Positions 22,317 through 32,145 of a stretch of 64,000 nucleotides of DNA are shown here, piece after piece. The stretch comes from Homoserinibacter gongjuensis (GTDB taxonomy: Bacteria; Actinomycetota; Actinomycetes; Actinomycetales; Microbacteriaceae): assembly GCF_030161875.1 (NCBI RefSeq), contig NZ_BSVA01000001.1, forward strand, positions 1,054,001 through 1,118,000, given 5' to 3'. The notes under the pieces are model-generated. The model did no database searches, was not told the origin of the DNA, and was given only the letters and a program-made list of their open reading frames with translations. Position 1 is the stretch's first letter. The number at the start of each line of letters is the position of its first letter. The position numbers and the translations under genes are program-made.

Positions 22317-22856
22317 ATGCCACTTCCCACCGCTGTCGCGACGATCCACACGACCCTCGGCGACATCAAGGTCAACCTGTTCGGCAACCACGCACCCATC
22401 ACGGTCGACAACTTCGTCGGCCTCGCCACCGGGGCCAAGGAGTGGAAGCACCCGGGCACCGGTGAGGTGTCGACGAAGCCGCTCTACGACGGCGTTATCT
22501 TCCACCGCATCATCAAGGAATTCATGCTGCAGGGCGGCGACCCGCTCGGGCAGGGCATCGGCGGTCCGGGCTACCAGTTCGACGACGAGATCCACCCCGA
22601 GCTCGTGTTCGATCAGCCGTACCTGCTCGCCATGGCCAACGCCGGCATCCAGATGGGTCGCGGCACCAACGGCTCGCAGTTCTTCATCACGACGGTGCCG
22701 ACGCCCTGGCTCAACCGCAAGCACACGATCTTCGGCGAGGTCGCCGACGACGCCTCGAAGCGCGTCGTCGACGCGATCGAGGCCGTTCCGACCGACGGGC
22801 GCGACAAGCCGCTCGACGATGTCGTGATCACAGGCATCGACGTCGAGAACCTGTGA
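22317..22856 (+). CDS. ppiA: Peptidyl-prolyl cis-trans isomerase, cyclophilin type
   Basis: 179-aa cytosolic cyclophilin (no signal peptide). Catalytic and binding residues are in [21 protein letters not shown] and NGSQFFITT, with W in [13 protein letters not shown]. Catalyses proline isomerisation. Its stop codon overlaps the GTG of the rhomboid gene. Confidence 0.95.
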   Translation: MPLPTAVATIHTTLGDIKVNLFGNHAPITVDNFVGLATGAKEWKHPGTGEVSTKPLYDGVIFHRIIKEFMLQGGDPLGQGIGGPGYQFDDEIHPELVFDQPYLLAMANAGIQMGRGTNGSQFFITTVPTPWLNRKHTIFGEVADDASKRVVDAIEAVPTDGRDKPLDDVVITGIDVENL

Positions 22857-23792
22857 ACTCTCCCCGCTTCGGCGAGCAGCACGAGGAAGACCCTCGGTCT
22901 GCTACCGCCACCCCGATCGGCAGAGCTGGGTGCTGTGCCAGCGCTGCGGGCGCACGATCTGTCCGGAGTGCCAGATCCTGGCGCCCGTCGGCGTGCAGTG
23001 CCCCGAATGCGTTCGGGAGGCGGGCGGCTCGGTGCAGTGGACGCCCACGAACACCAAGCCCGTCAAGAAGCGCACCGCGGCGCGGCGGGCGCCCGTCGCA
23101 TCCGGCGCTCGTGAGGGGTTCAGCGGATGGATCACCGGCCTGCTGAGGCCAGGTGGCGAATCGCCTCCCCTCAGTTGGATCTTCGCCGGCGCCCTCGTCG
23201 TGCTGTGGATTCTGGGGCTGTTCACCTCGAACCTGCCGTTCCTGCTGCTCGCCGCCGACCCGGCGGTCGCCTGGCAGCTCTGGCGCTACGTGACCGCACC
23301 GTTCGCGACCCCCGCGCAGTTCTCGATCTTCAGCGTGCTGGGCATCGCGATCAGCCTCTTCTTCTGGTTGCTCATCGCTCCGACCGCCGAGCGAACGCTC
23401 GGGCGCGCACGGTTCCTGCTCGTGTTCACCACCGCGGCCGCCGTCGGATCGGCGGCGATGGTGATCGCGGGCGCCTACGGCTTCGGCTTCAGTGCCGCGC
23501 TCTTCGGGGTGTTCGGCGCGTATGCGGTGCTCGTGTGGTCGTATCCGCCGGCGCGCATGCAGATCATCGGCGTGCTCGTGATCAACCTGATCATCAACAT
23601 CTACGTGGGGGCGGGTACTCGCTGCCCTACCTCGTGGGTGGCGCGCTCGCGGGCGCGGGCGCGACCTACCTGCTGCGTTTCTACGAGGAACGGCCGCGCG
23701 CGAAGGCGTCGACCCCGTACCTCATCATCGGAGGCGCTGCGGTGGCCCTCATCGCGATCGCGATCTTCGTCAACGTCTCCCGATTCGCCTGA
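22853..23792 (+). CDS. Rhomboid-family protein with N-terminal B-box-like zinc finger
   Basis: About 313 aa after repair of two one-base losses (CCC 22891-22893 and GGGGG 23607-23611). The N-terminus has a cysteine/histidine cluster ([22 protein letters not shown]), as in actinobacterial rhomboids. Six TM helices follow, from [16 protein letters not shown] to ATYLL and a last segment near the C-terminus. The GASG-type catalytic serine loop is not obvious: the equivalent stretch reads [13 protein letters not shown], where a Gly-Ser would normally stand. It may therefore be an inactive homologue, or the position may be misjudged. Confidence 0.82.
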
Positions 23793-23823
23793 TTGTCCAC
23801 AGGTTCGTCCACAGTGTGGACAG
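23793..23823. promoter_or_regulatory. DnaA-box-like cluster
   Basis: TTGTCCACA at 23793-23801, TCGTCCACA at 23805-23813 and TGTGGACAG at 23815-23823 lie within 31 bp of the rhomboid-crgA gap. The last two form a GTCCACA/TGTGGAC inverted pair. The first is identical to the box near dnaA. It could bind DnaA or act as a hairpin. Confidence 0.5.
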
Positions 23824-23845
23824 AATCACAGGGGTGTAATTCCGG

Positions 23846-24088
23846 TCAGCGCCACCGGGTCGTCATGAGGAAGCCGATGAACATGATGCCGAAGCCGACG
23901 AGGATGTTGCCGGCACCGAGCGGCGGGATCGGCCAGGAGTTCTGGCTCACGTAGTACACGATGATCCAGGCGAGGCCGACGAGCATGAAGCCGAACATGA
24001 CCGGCTTGAACCACACCGGGTTGGGAGCATCTTCGCTCTTCGCGGTCTCCGGGGCGGCCGGCTTGGTACGGGTCTTGGGACGGGCCAT
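23846..24088 (-). CDS. crgA: Cell division protein CrgA
   Basis: 80 aa with two TM helices (PVMFGFMLVGLAWIIVYYVS and ILVGFGIMFIGFLM) separated by the conserved short PPLGAGN loop, and a basic N-terminus. CrgA recruits or modulates divisome proteins in actinobacteria. Typically found close to the pknB operon and sortase, as here. Confidence 0.93.
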   Translation of the reverse strand: MARPKTRTKPAAPETAKSEDAPNPVWFKPVMFGFMLVGLAWIIVYYVSQNSWPIPPLGAGNILVGFGIMFIGFLMTTRWR

Positions 24089-24160
24089 GCCCAGAATCAT
24101 AGCCTGGCAGGCCGGGACGCCCGGATCAGGTGCTCGAGCGGTGGCGCCTAGAATCAGTGC

Positions 24161-25022
24161 ATGAGCGTCGGGCCCGAGACCGCGCCGCCCGCACCCGAGC
24201 TCGGGGACGGTCGGCGGGCGCGCCGCGCTGCCGAACGCCGCCGCGCACGTTCGGGGCGGCGGGTGTCGATCATCGGCGTGCTGGGCGAGCTGCTCATCAC
24301 GGCGGGCGTGCTCGTGCTGCTGTTCATCGGTTGGCAGCTCTACTTCACCGAGCTGACGGTCGGGAGCGAGCTGAGGAGCGAGGCCTCGCAGCAGAGCCGG
24401 GAGTGGAACGAGCAGGCTGCGGCGGCGCCGAAGCCGAGTAGCACCCCCGACCGACGAGCCCACGGATGAGCCCACCGCGCCGGTCTCTCAGGAGCCGCCC
24501 GTCGAAACGGCCCCCGCGAACGCGCAGCGACTCGGGATGCTGATCGTGCCGCGTTGGGGAGCCGACTACTACCGCACGATCGCCGAGGGGATCGGCGTCG
24601 CCGACGTGCTCAATCGGGGCAAGCTCGGCCACTACCCCTCCACCGCGATGCCGGGGGCGGTCGGCAACTTCGCGATCGCCGCGCACCGCATGGGGCACGG
24701 GGGATCGCTGCACCACATCAACGAGCTGCAGCTGGGCGATCACATCTACGTCGAGACGGCATCCGGCTGGTACGAGTACGAGTTCCGCAACCTCGAGTTC
24801 GTGCACCCCACGGGCGTCGGCGTGCTCGACCCCGTTCCGCAGTCTCCCGAGACGCCGCCGACCGAGCGCTACATCACGCTCACGAGCTGCAACCCGCAAT
24901 ACACCTCGAACGAGCGCATCATCGCCTACGGGGTCTTCATGCAGTTCTTCCCGCGCAATGCGAACGCGGCCGACTTCGGGGCCCCGGATGAGATCGCGGC
25001 GACCGTAGGAGGTGCGGCCTGA
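24161..25022 (+). CDS. srtE: Class E sortase
   Basis: Cysteine transpeptidase that links LAxTG-type surface proteins to the cell wall. About 286 aa after repair. It has a cytosolic basic N-terminus, a TM at ~37-58 (GELLITAGVLVLLFIGWQLYF), a Pro/Thr/Glu-rich stalk, then the catalytic domain with His in AAHRMGHG, Cys in TLTSCNP and Arg in NERIIAYG. An extra base in the C run at 24444-24448 breaks the frame in the stalk. The stop is immediately followed by the next start (TGATG). Confidence 0.92.
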
Positions 25023-25180
25023 TGTACGGTGCGTTGTGGCGGGTGCTGCCGGGCCCCTGGTGGGTGCGGGTGCTCATCCTGCTCGTGCTGCTCGTCGCGC
25101 TGCTCGCGGCGCTCGCCTTCTGGGTGTTCCCCTTCGTGCAGACCTTCATCACCACACCGGAAGTGACGGTGGACACATGA
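25022..25180 (+). CDS. Small membrane protein between sortase and pabA
   Basis: 52 aa starting MYGALWRVLPGPWWVRVLIL, with one long hydrophobic helix (residues ~16-42) and a short extracytoplasmic tail ending TTPEVTVDT. It overlaps both neighbours by start/stop codons (TGATG and ATGA), so it is tightly coupled to srtE and pabA. Small proteins with this W-R-L-P-G-P pattern are found at this position in related actinobacteria; function unknown. Confidence 0.75.
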   Translation: MYGALWRVLPGPWWVRVLILLVLLVALLAALAFWVFPFVQTFITTPEVTVDT

Positions 25181-25813
25181 CCCGCGTGCTCGTGGTCGAC
25201 AACTACGACAGCTTCGTCTACACCCTCAACGGCTACCTGCTGCAACTCGGTGCCGAGACCGAGGTCGTGCGGAACGACGACTTCGCCGCGTCGGATGCGG
25301 CCGCGCGCATCGCCGAGTACGACGCGGTGCTGCTCTCCCCGGCCCCGGCACGCCCGCGGATGCCGGGGTGTCGATTCCGATCGTGCGTGCGGCGCTCGCC
25401 GCGGGTTCCCCCTGCTCGGCGTGTGCCTGGGGCACCAGGCGATCGCGGAGGCGCTCGGCGCCACCGTCACCCATGCCGACGAGCTCATGCACGGCAAGAC
25501 CTCGCTCATCCGGCACGACGACTCGGCGTTCTTCGCGGGCGTGCCGCAGCCGTTCCATGCCACCCGGTACCACTCCCTCGCGGTCGTAGACGGCACGGTG
25601 CCCGACGAGCTCGAGGTGACGGCCCGCACCGACGGCGGGGTGATCATGGGGCTCCGGCACCGGGAGGCGCCGGTCGTGGGTGTGCAATTCCACCCCGAGT
25701 CGGTGCTCACCGAGGGCGGGTACCGGATGCTGGGCAACTGGCTCGCGTCGACGGGGCTCGCCGAGGCGGCCGAGCGGGCGGTTTCGCTGAGCCCGCTCGT
25801 CAAGCTCAGCTGA
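25177..25813 (+). CDS. pabA: Glutamine amidotransferase, aminodeoxychorismate/anthranilate synthase component II
   Basis: Supplies ammonia from glutamine for folate or tryptophan precursors. Two one-base losses in C runs (25337-25340, 25408-25412) split the class I amidotransferase. With these repaired, the motifs are VVDNYDSFVYTL, SPGPGTP, the catalytic Cys in LLGVCLGHQ, and the His-Glu pair in VGVQFHPESVLT. About 212 aa. No partner component I gene is adjacent. The location upstream of pknB is conserved in actinobacteria, where it is usually annotated pabA or trpG. Confidence 0.9.
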
Positions 25814-25838
25814 CGGCGCCGCGGCGCAAACGCCGGGG

Positions 25839-27559
25839 TCAGACTCCGCCGCAGTAGGTGACCGTGATGGTCGAGCGCTGCGCCATCTCGCCCTTGCCGG
25901 ACTGGCTCGTGACGTTGCCGCCTCCGCAGCTCTGGTCGATGACCGACTTCACGGTGAGCTGCAACGCCTGCAGCTGACCCTGCGCCGAGCTGATCGGCTG
26001 GCCCACGACATCCGGAACCTGCACCATGCCGTTCGAGATCACGAGGTTGATCGTGCTGCCCGCCGGCACCTTCTGCGCGCCGGTGCGCTGGGTGGTCTCG
26101 TCGTCGATCGTGATCGCGAGCACCTGACCGGCCGGCACGTTCGGAGAGTTCTGCTGCTTGCTCGTGCCGTAGCTGAGACCGGCGTCGGTGATCTTGGTCA
26201 CGGCATCCGCTTCGGCCAGGAACATGAGCGACGGCAGGTCGACCGAGGGCGCGCCCGTCGAGACGAAGACGTCGATCGCCTCGCCCTGGTTGACGCGGGC
26301 ACCCGGTCGGATGCTCGTGGAGATGATGACTCCCGTGGCGACGTCGGCGTCGGCCTTGTCGACCCGCTTCGGGGTGAGGCCGGCCTCGGTGAGCTCTTGG
26401 ATACCGGCCTCGGCGGTCTGACCCGACACGTCGGGCACCGTGATCGCCAGATTGGGGGCGATCGCGGTGGGCGAGAGGCTGAAGACCCACACCATGGCGG
26501 CCACGATGATCACGGCCATGACGGCGATGCCGCCCCAGATCCACGCCACCGGCGGGCGGCTCTGCGTGCGGGTGGGGCGGTTCTCGTCGTTCGCGAGGCG
26601 GCGCAGCGTGGCTTCGGATGCCGCGGTCGAGTTGGGGTTGACGCCGAACAGCGTGGCGTTGAAGTCGTCGCTCGCGGGGGCGCGGTCGGGCACCTTGCCG
26701 CCCGCCGCCACCTCGAGGTCGGCCTTGAACTCGGCGGCGCTCTGGAACCGGTCGAAGCGATCCTTGGCGAGAGCGTGCATCACGACCGCGCTCATCGCGG
26801 GCGATACGGAGGGGTTCACGGCGTTGGGCGGCGTCGGCAGCTCGCTGACGTGCTGGTAGGCCACCGCGACCGGGCCGTCGCCACGGAACGGGGGCGCCCG
26901 GTGAGCAGTTCGTAGAGCACGACACCGGTCGAGTACAGGTCGGTGCGCGCGTCGACGCTCTCGCCGCGGGCCTGCTCGGGCGAGAAGTAGCTGGCGGTGC
27001 CGAGCACGGCGCTGGTCTGCGCCACGTTCGCCGACGACTCGGAGATGGCGCGGGCGATGCCGAAGTCCATCACCTTGACCTGCCCGTTGGGCGTGATCAT
27101 GATGTTGCCGGGCTTGATGTCGCGGTGCACGACGCCGGCGCGATGCGAGTACTCGAGCGCGGTGAGGATGCCGGTCGTGATGCGGGCGGCCTCGTCGGCC
27201 GGAACCGGGCCCGTGTGGATGAGGTCGGAGAGCAGCTTGCCCTCGATGCGCTCCATGACGATGAACGGCAGCTGCACGTCGAGACCGTCGGGGCCGCGCA
27301 CCGTCTCCTCGCCGGCGTCGAAGACGCGCACGATCGTGGGGTGCGCCATGCGGGCGGCGGCCTGCGCCTCCTGACGGAAGCGGGTGCGGAACGCGGGGTC
27401 GGTCGCGAGGGTCGGGCGCAGGAGCTTGATGGCGACCCGGCGGTTGAGGCGGGTATCGAGGCCCTCGTGCACCTCGGCCATCCCGCCCCGGCCCAGCAGC
27501 TTGCCGATCTCGTAGCGACCGGCGAGCGTGCGCACACTCTCGGTCACTGCGTCACTCAC
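25839..27559 (-). CDS. pknB: Serine/threonine protein kinase PknB with PASTA domains
   Basis: Membrane receptor kinase controlling cell-wall growth. The N-terminal kinase has the G-loop LLGRGGMAEV, the VAIK lysine, HRDIKPGNIM and DFGIA. A one-base loss in GGGGG 26890-26894 falls at LLTGRPPF. One TM lies at ~345-365 (WIWGGIAVMAVIIVAAMVWVF), followed by three extracellular PASTA repeats; four is common in mycobacterial PknB. It ends STITVTYCGGV. About 573 aa. Last gene of the fhaA-to-pknB operon. Confidence 0.95.
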
Positions 27560-27624
27560 GCGGTCAGTCTAGCCGGGGCGGGCTGTACGCAAATCCTCCT
27601 GCGGACCCATGTCCGCGCCCTCCG

Positions 27625-29279
27625 TCAGGGTGCGGGATTGACCGTGATGCTCACCTGACCTGACGGTTTCGAGTCGATGCCGTTCGCGCAGTGTGCGACG
27701 TAGGAGACGGTGGCGTTGGTTCCGGGCGTGGGCCCCAGCTCGATGACGATCGAGTTGGTGCCGGCGCCCGGGTTGCCGTCGCTCGTCGTCGCGTTGTTCA
27801 GGGTGAACGTGTAGCCCTGAAGGGCGTAGCCGTCCGGGCACTGCGCGTACGTCGGGAAGCTGATCGTGACACCGTCACCGACATCCCCTGCGTCGGCGAT
27901 GCGGTCGGCGTCGTCGGTGCGCCCGGCTGCGGGAATGCACCGTAGATCGTGAGCTTGATGGACGAGCCTCTCGGCACGTTGCCGACCGGGTTGATGTCCT
28001 GAACCGTGCCGACCGCATCGGGTGTCGGAGCCGCCGCGCCTGTCACGCGCTCGATCGTGAAGTCGCCGCCCGTCGCGTCGAGCTTGGCGATCGCCTCGTC
28101 TTCGGTGAGCCCCCGGTAGTCGTCGCGACTGATGGTGATGGTGTCGCTCGTCGGCTCGTCACTGGGCGTCTTGCTCGGTGGTTTGCTCGCGGTGGTGGGC
28201 GGCGGAGACGTCGGGTTCTTGTCGCCGTCCTGCGGTTGCACGAGGATCACGATGAGGATCGCGACGAGGGCCACGGCGAGCAGTGAGACGATCGCGATGA
28301 GGGGCCACATCCAGGGGCTGCGGCGGCGCGTCTCGGGGATCGGGGTGGTCGTCGACCCGGGAGCTGCCGACGGCATCACGCGCGTCGCGGCGGTCGACGC
28401 CGACTCGAGCGCGACGGCACCGGCCGCCACGCCGGGAACGGCGGCGGCGGCCCCGGCGATGTCGCCGCGACGCAACGCCTGCGCGGCGCGTGCGAGGTGC
28501 GCGGCGGTCGCGGGGCGATCCTCCGGGCGCTTGGCGATGCACGAGTACACCAGGTTCCGCACCGGCTCGGAGACGGTGACGGGCAGGTCGGGTGGGGCGT
28601 CGTTGATGTGCGCCATCGCGATCGCCACCTGCGACTCGCCCGTGAAGGGGCGCCGGCCGGCGAGGGCCTCGTATGCGACGATGCCGAGCGAGTAGATGTC
28701 GGTCGACGGGGAGGCCGGATGCCCGCTCGCCTGCTCCGGCGAGAGGTACTGCACCGTACCCATCACCTGACCGGTGGCCGTGAGCGGCACCTGATCTGCG
28801 ATCCGGGCGATGCCGAAGTCGGTGATCTTGACGCGCCCGTCGGGCGTGATGAGCAGGTTGCCGGGCTTGATGTCGCGGTGCACGAGGCCGGCCGAGTGGG
28901 CGGCCTGCAGAGCGGATGCGGTCTGCGCCACGATGTCGAGCACGCGGTCGGTCGAGAGCACCTTCTCGCGCTCGAGCACCGTCGAGAGGGCCTCCCCCGG
29001 CACGAGCTCCATGACGAGGTAGGCCGAGCCGTCTTCCTCGCCGTAATCGAAGACGTTGGCGATGCCCTCGTGGTTGACGAGGGCGGCGTGCCGTGCCTCG
29101 GCGCGGAAGCGCTCGAGGAAGCCGGGGTCGCCGAGGTACTCGTCCTTGAGGATCTTGATGGCGACGGTGCGTCCGATCACGAGGTCGGTGGCCTGCCACA
29201 CCTCCCCCATGCCGCCGATCGCGATCCGGCTCGACAGCTGGTATCGCCCACCGAAGGTGAGGCCGCTCGTGGGTCTCAT
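27625..29279 (-). CDS. pknA: Serine/threonine protein kinase PknA with extracellular extension
   Basis: The kinase domain has RIAIGGMGEV, VAIKILKDEY, HRDIKPGNLL and DFGIARI. One TM (PLIAIVSLLAVALVAILIVI) follows. Outside the membrane come one PASTA-like repeat (DYRGLTEDEAIAKLD ... KLTIYG), a Pro/Thr linker and a further ~85-residue beta-rich module with two cysteines (AQCPDGY, AHCANG), ending VSITVNPAP. A one-base loss in CCCC 27885-27888 hides this module. Classical PknA lacks such an ectodomain. About 551 aa; overlaps pbpA by 4 bp. Confidence 0.93.
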
Positions 29280-30730
29280 CTGTTCAGCACCGCCTCTATG
29301 ACCTTTTTCGCGAGTGGACCGGCTGTTCCATTGCCGGATCCGGATTGTCCCTTGCCTGCTCCGTCCTCCAGCAGCACCGCGACCGCGACCTGCGGGTCGT
29401 TAGCGGGAGCGAAGCCGGTGTACCAGAGCGTGTACGGGTCGTTCTTGCCGTTCTGTGCTGTGCCCGACTTGCCCCCGACATCGACACCATCGATTCTGGC
29501 ACCGTTGGCGACGCCGCTGGCCACATTGGCGACCATCAGCTGGGTCATCGTCGCGGCCACGTCGGCGCTGATGGCGCGCCCGTACACGGTCGGCTCGAAG
29601 GCTTGCAGCACCGAGAGGTCGGGGGCCGTCACGCTCTCGACGAGGTTCGGCGTCATCACCTCACCGCCGTTGGCGATCGCCGCCGACACCATCGCGATCT
29701 GGAGCGGCGTCGCGCGGTCGTTGCCCTGCCCGAACGACTGCAGCATGAGCTGGGCCTCGCTCTCGGGCTTGGGGAAGACGCTCGGCGTGACCGGCATCGG
29801 CACCGTCAGCTCGGGATCCTCGAAGCCGAAGGCGACCGCCTGGTCGTGGATCGCGTCGTAGCCGAGCTCGGAGCCGAGGTTCGCGAACGGGATGTTGCAT
29901 GAGAGCCGCAGGGCCGTCGCGAGACTCGTGGTCTCGCCGCCGCCGCACGCGCTACCGCCGGAGTTGGTGATCGTGGTGCTCGTGCCGGGCAGCACGAACG
30001 AGGGCGGGTTGGGCAACTGGCTGTCGGGGGTGTAGCCGCCCTCGAGCGCCGCGGAGGTCATGACGAGCTTGAAGGTCGATCCGGGAGGGTTCAGGTCGCC
30101 CGCGATGCCGCGGTTGATGAGGGGGTCGCCCGGATCGGCGAGCAACTGCTCGTAGTTCTGCACGACGACCGACTGGTCGTGGCCCGCGAGCAGGTTCGGG
30201 TCGAACGACGGCTTCGACACCATCGCCAGGATGCGACCGGTCGAAGGTTCGATCGCGACGATCGAGCCCGTCAGGTCGCCGAGTGCATCCCAGGCCGCCT
30301 GCTGCACGACGGGGTCGATCGTGGTGAGCACCGTCGCGCCGCGCGGCGTCTGCCCGGTGAGGATCTGGTTGAGGCGGTCGAGGAACTGCTCGTTGGCGCG
30401 GCCGCTCAGGTAGTTGTTGAGCGCGCCCTCGAGGCCGGTGTTCTCGCCGTGCAGCGTGAAGTAGCCCGTGACCGGCGCGTACAGCTCGCCCTCGGGGTAG
30501 ACGCGTTGGAAGCGGTACTGGTCGTTCGACGGCGTCGATTGCGCGATCACCGTGTCGCCCGCGAGGATCTGTCCGCGCTCGACCGAGAAGCTCGCGTACA
30601 GGGTGCGGGTGTTGCGCGAGTCGGCCTGGAGCTGCTCCTGCTGCACGACCTGGATGATCGTCGCCGACGTGCACAGGGCGAGGAACATGGCGAGGATCAG
30701 CACGCTGACGCGGCGGAGTTCCTTGTTCAC
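29276..30730 (-). CDS. pbpA: Penicillin-binding protein PbpA (class B transpeptidase)
   Basis: 484 aa from GTG 30730 (VNKELRRVSVLILAMFLALC), an N-terminal membrane anchor. The dimerisation domain precedes the transpeptidase motifs: SxxK as STFK in NPPGSTFKLVM, SCN in LRLSCNIPF and KSG in VGGKSGTAQNG. It cross-links peptidoglycan during elongation with RodA. The start overlaps the probable rodA stop. The protein is intact. Confidence 0.95.
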   Translation of the reverse strand: MNKELRRVSVLILAMFLALCTSATIIQVVQQEQLQADSRNTRTLYASFSVERGQILAGDTVIAQSTPSNDQYRFQRVYPEGELYAPVTGYFTLHGENTGLEGALNNYLSGRANEQFLDRLNQILTGQTPRGATVLTTIDPVVQQAAWDALGDLTGSIVAIEPSTGRILAMVSKPSFDPNLLAGHDQSVVVQNYEQLLADPGDPLINRGIAGDLNPPGSTFKLVMTSAALEGGYTPDSQLPNPPSFVLPGTSTTITNSGGSACGGGETTSLATALRLSCNIPFANLGSELGYDAIHDQAVAFGFEDPELTVPMPVTPSVFPKPESEAQLMLQSFGQGNDRATPLQIAMVSAAIANGGEVMTPNLVESVTAPDLSVLQAFEPTVYGRAISADVAATMTQLMVANVASGVANGARIDGVDVGGKSGTAQNGKNDPYTLWYTGFAPANDPQVAVAVLLEDGAGKGQSGSGNGTAGPLAKKVIEAVLNR

Positions 30731-32144
30731 GCAGCACCACCTCCTCGACGACCGCGTGCGGCTGCTGGCGTACCGCATCCGACAACCGCAGCAGCAGCGC
30801 GACGATGAGCCAGTTGGCCACGAGCGAGGAACCGCCTGCAGCGAGGAACGGCGTCGTGAGGCCCGTGAGCGGGATGATGCGCGTGACGCCGCCGATGACG
30901 ATGAACACCTGCAGCCCGACGGCGAACGAGAGGCCGACTGCGAGCAGGCGACCGAAGTCATCCTGACCGGCGATGCCGATGCGGAAGCCACGCGCCACGA
31001 AGATCAGGTAGAGGCTCAGGATCGCGAAGAGGCCGATGAGGCCGAGCTCCTCGCCGAGGCTCGCGATGATGTAGTCGCTCTCCGCGAGCGGCACCAGGTC
31101 GGGGCGACCCTGCCCGAGACCCGTGCCGACGAGGCCGCCGTCGGCGAGGCCGAAGATGCCCTGCACGAGCTGGTAGCTTCCGCCGTCGCGCTCGTAGACC
31201 TCGGGGTTGAAGGCGTCGAGCCAGTTCTCGAAGCGCCCGGCGACGTACGGAAGCACGCGGGTGGCGACCCAGCCGCCCGCGGCGAAGAGGGCGAGTCCGA
31301 TCAGGATCCAGCTGCCGCGGCCGGTGGCCACGTAGAGCATCACGAGGAAGAGGCCGAAGTAGAGCAGCGCGGTTCCGAGGTCGCGCTGGATCACGATGAC
31401 GCCCATCGAGAGGATCCAGACCACCAGGATCGGGCCGAGGTCACGCGCTCGCGGCAGACGCAGTCCGAGGAAGGAGCGGCCCACGAGCGAGAGCGAGTCG
31501 CGCGCGGTGACGAGGTAGCCGGCGAAGAAGATCGCGAGCAGGATCTTCGCGAACTCACCCGGCTGGAACGAGAAGATGCCGATCTGCACCCAGACATCCG
31601 CGTTGGCACCCGTCTCGCCGATCACCGGAACGACCGGCAGCAGCAGCAGCACGATGCCGATGAACATCGCGAGGTAGCGGTAACGCTGCAGCACGCGGTG
31701 GTTGCGCACGAGCAGCAGTCCGCCGATCGCGAAGACGAGCGCGATGGCCGCCCAGGCGATCTGCCGCACGCCGTACGCCGCCCAGCCCGTGTAGCCCTCG
31801 GCGATGTCGAGCCGGTGGATCATGGCGATGCCGAGCCCCGTGAGAAGCGTCGCGATCGGCACCACGAACGGATCGCCCTCGGGCGCCACGACACGCTCCA
31901 CGAGGTGCAGCACGAGCACGAGCACGCCGGGTCCGGCGGTCAGCGCGAACATGCCGGGGTCCAGCTCCCCGGAGGTGCCGAGCTCGACGAGCGCGAGCGC
32001 GGCGGCCGCGACGCCGAGCGCGACCACGAGCAGCAGTAGCTCGAGGTTGCGCAGCCGAGCCGGGGTGCGCAGGCGGATGCGGATGGTCGTCGTGATCGGC
32101 GCGGATGCCGCAGCACCCGACCCGATCGTGTTCGGCGCGGTCAC
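30727..32144 (-). CDS. rodA: RodA/FtsW-family peptidoglycan glycosyltransferase
   Basis: SEDS polymerase; about ten TM helices starting LELLLLVVALGVAAAALALV. The family landmarks are present: the GETGANADVWVQIG loop, FQPGEFAKILLAIFFAGYL, VIQRDLGTALLYFG, and GLTTPFLAAGGSSLVANW. The annotated frame has no stop near the pbpA start. One missing base in the last ~20 codons would bring in the TGA at 30727-30729, which overlaps the pbpA GTG as GTGA, like other junctions here. The body is about 470 aa. Confidence 0.92.
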
Positions 32145-32145
32145 G

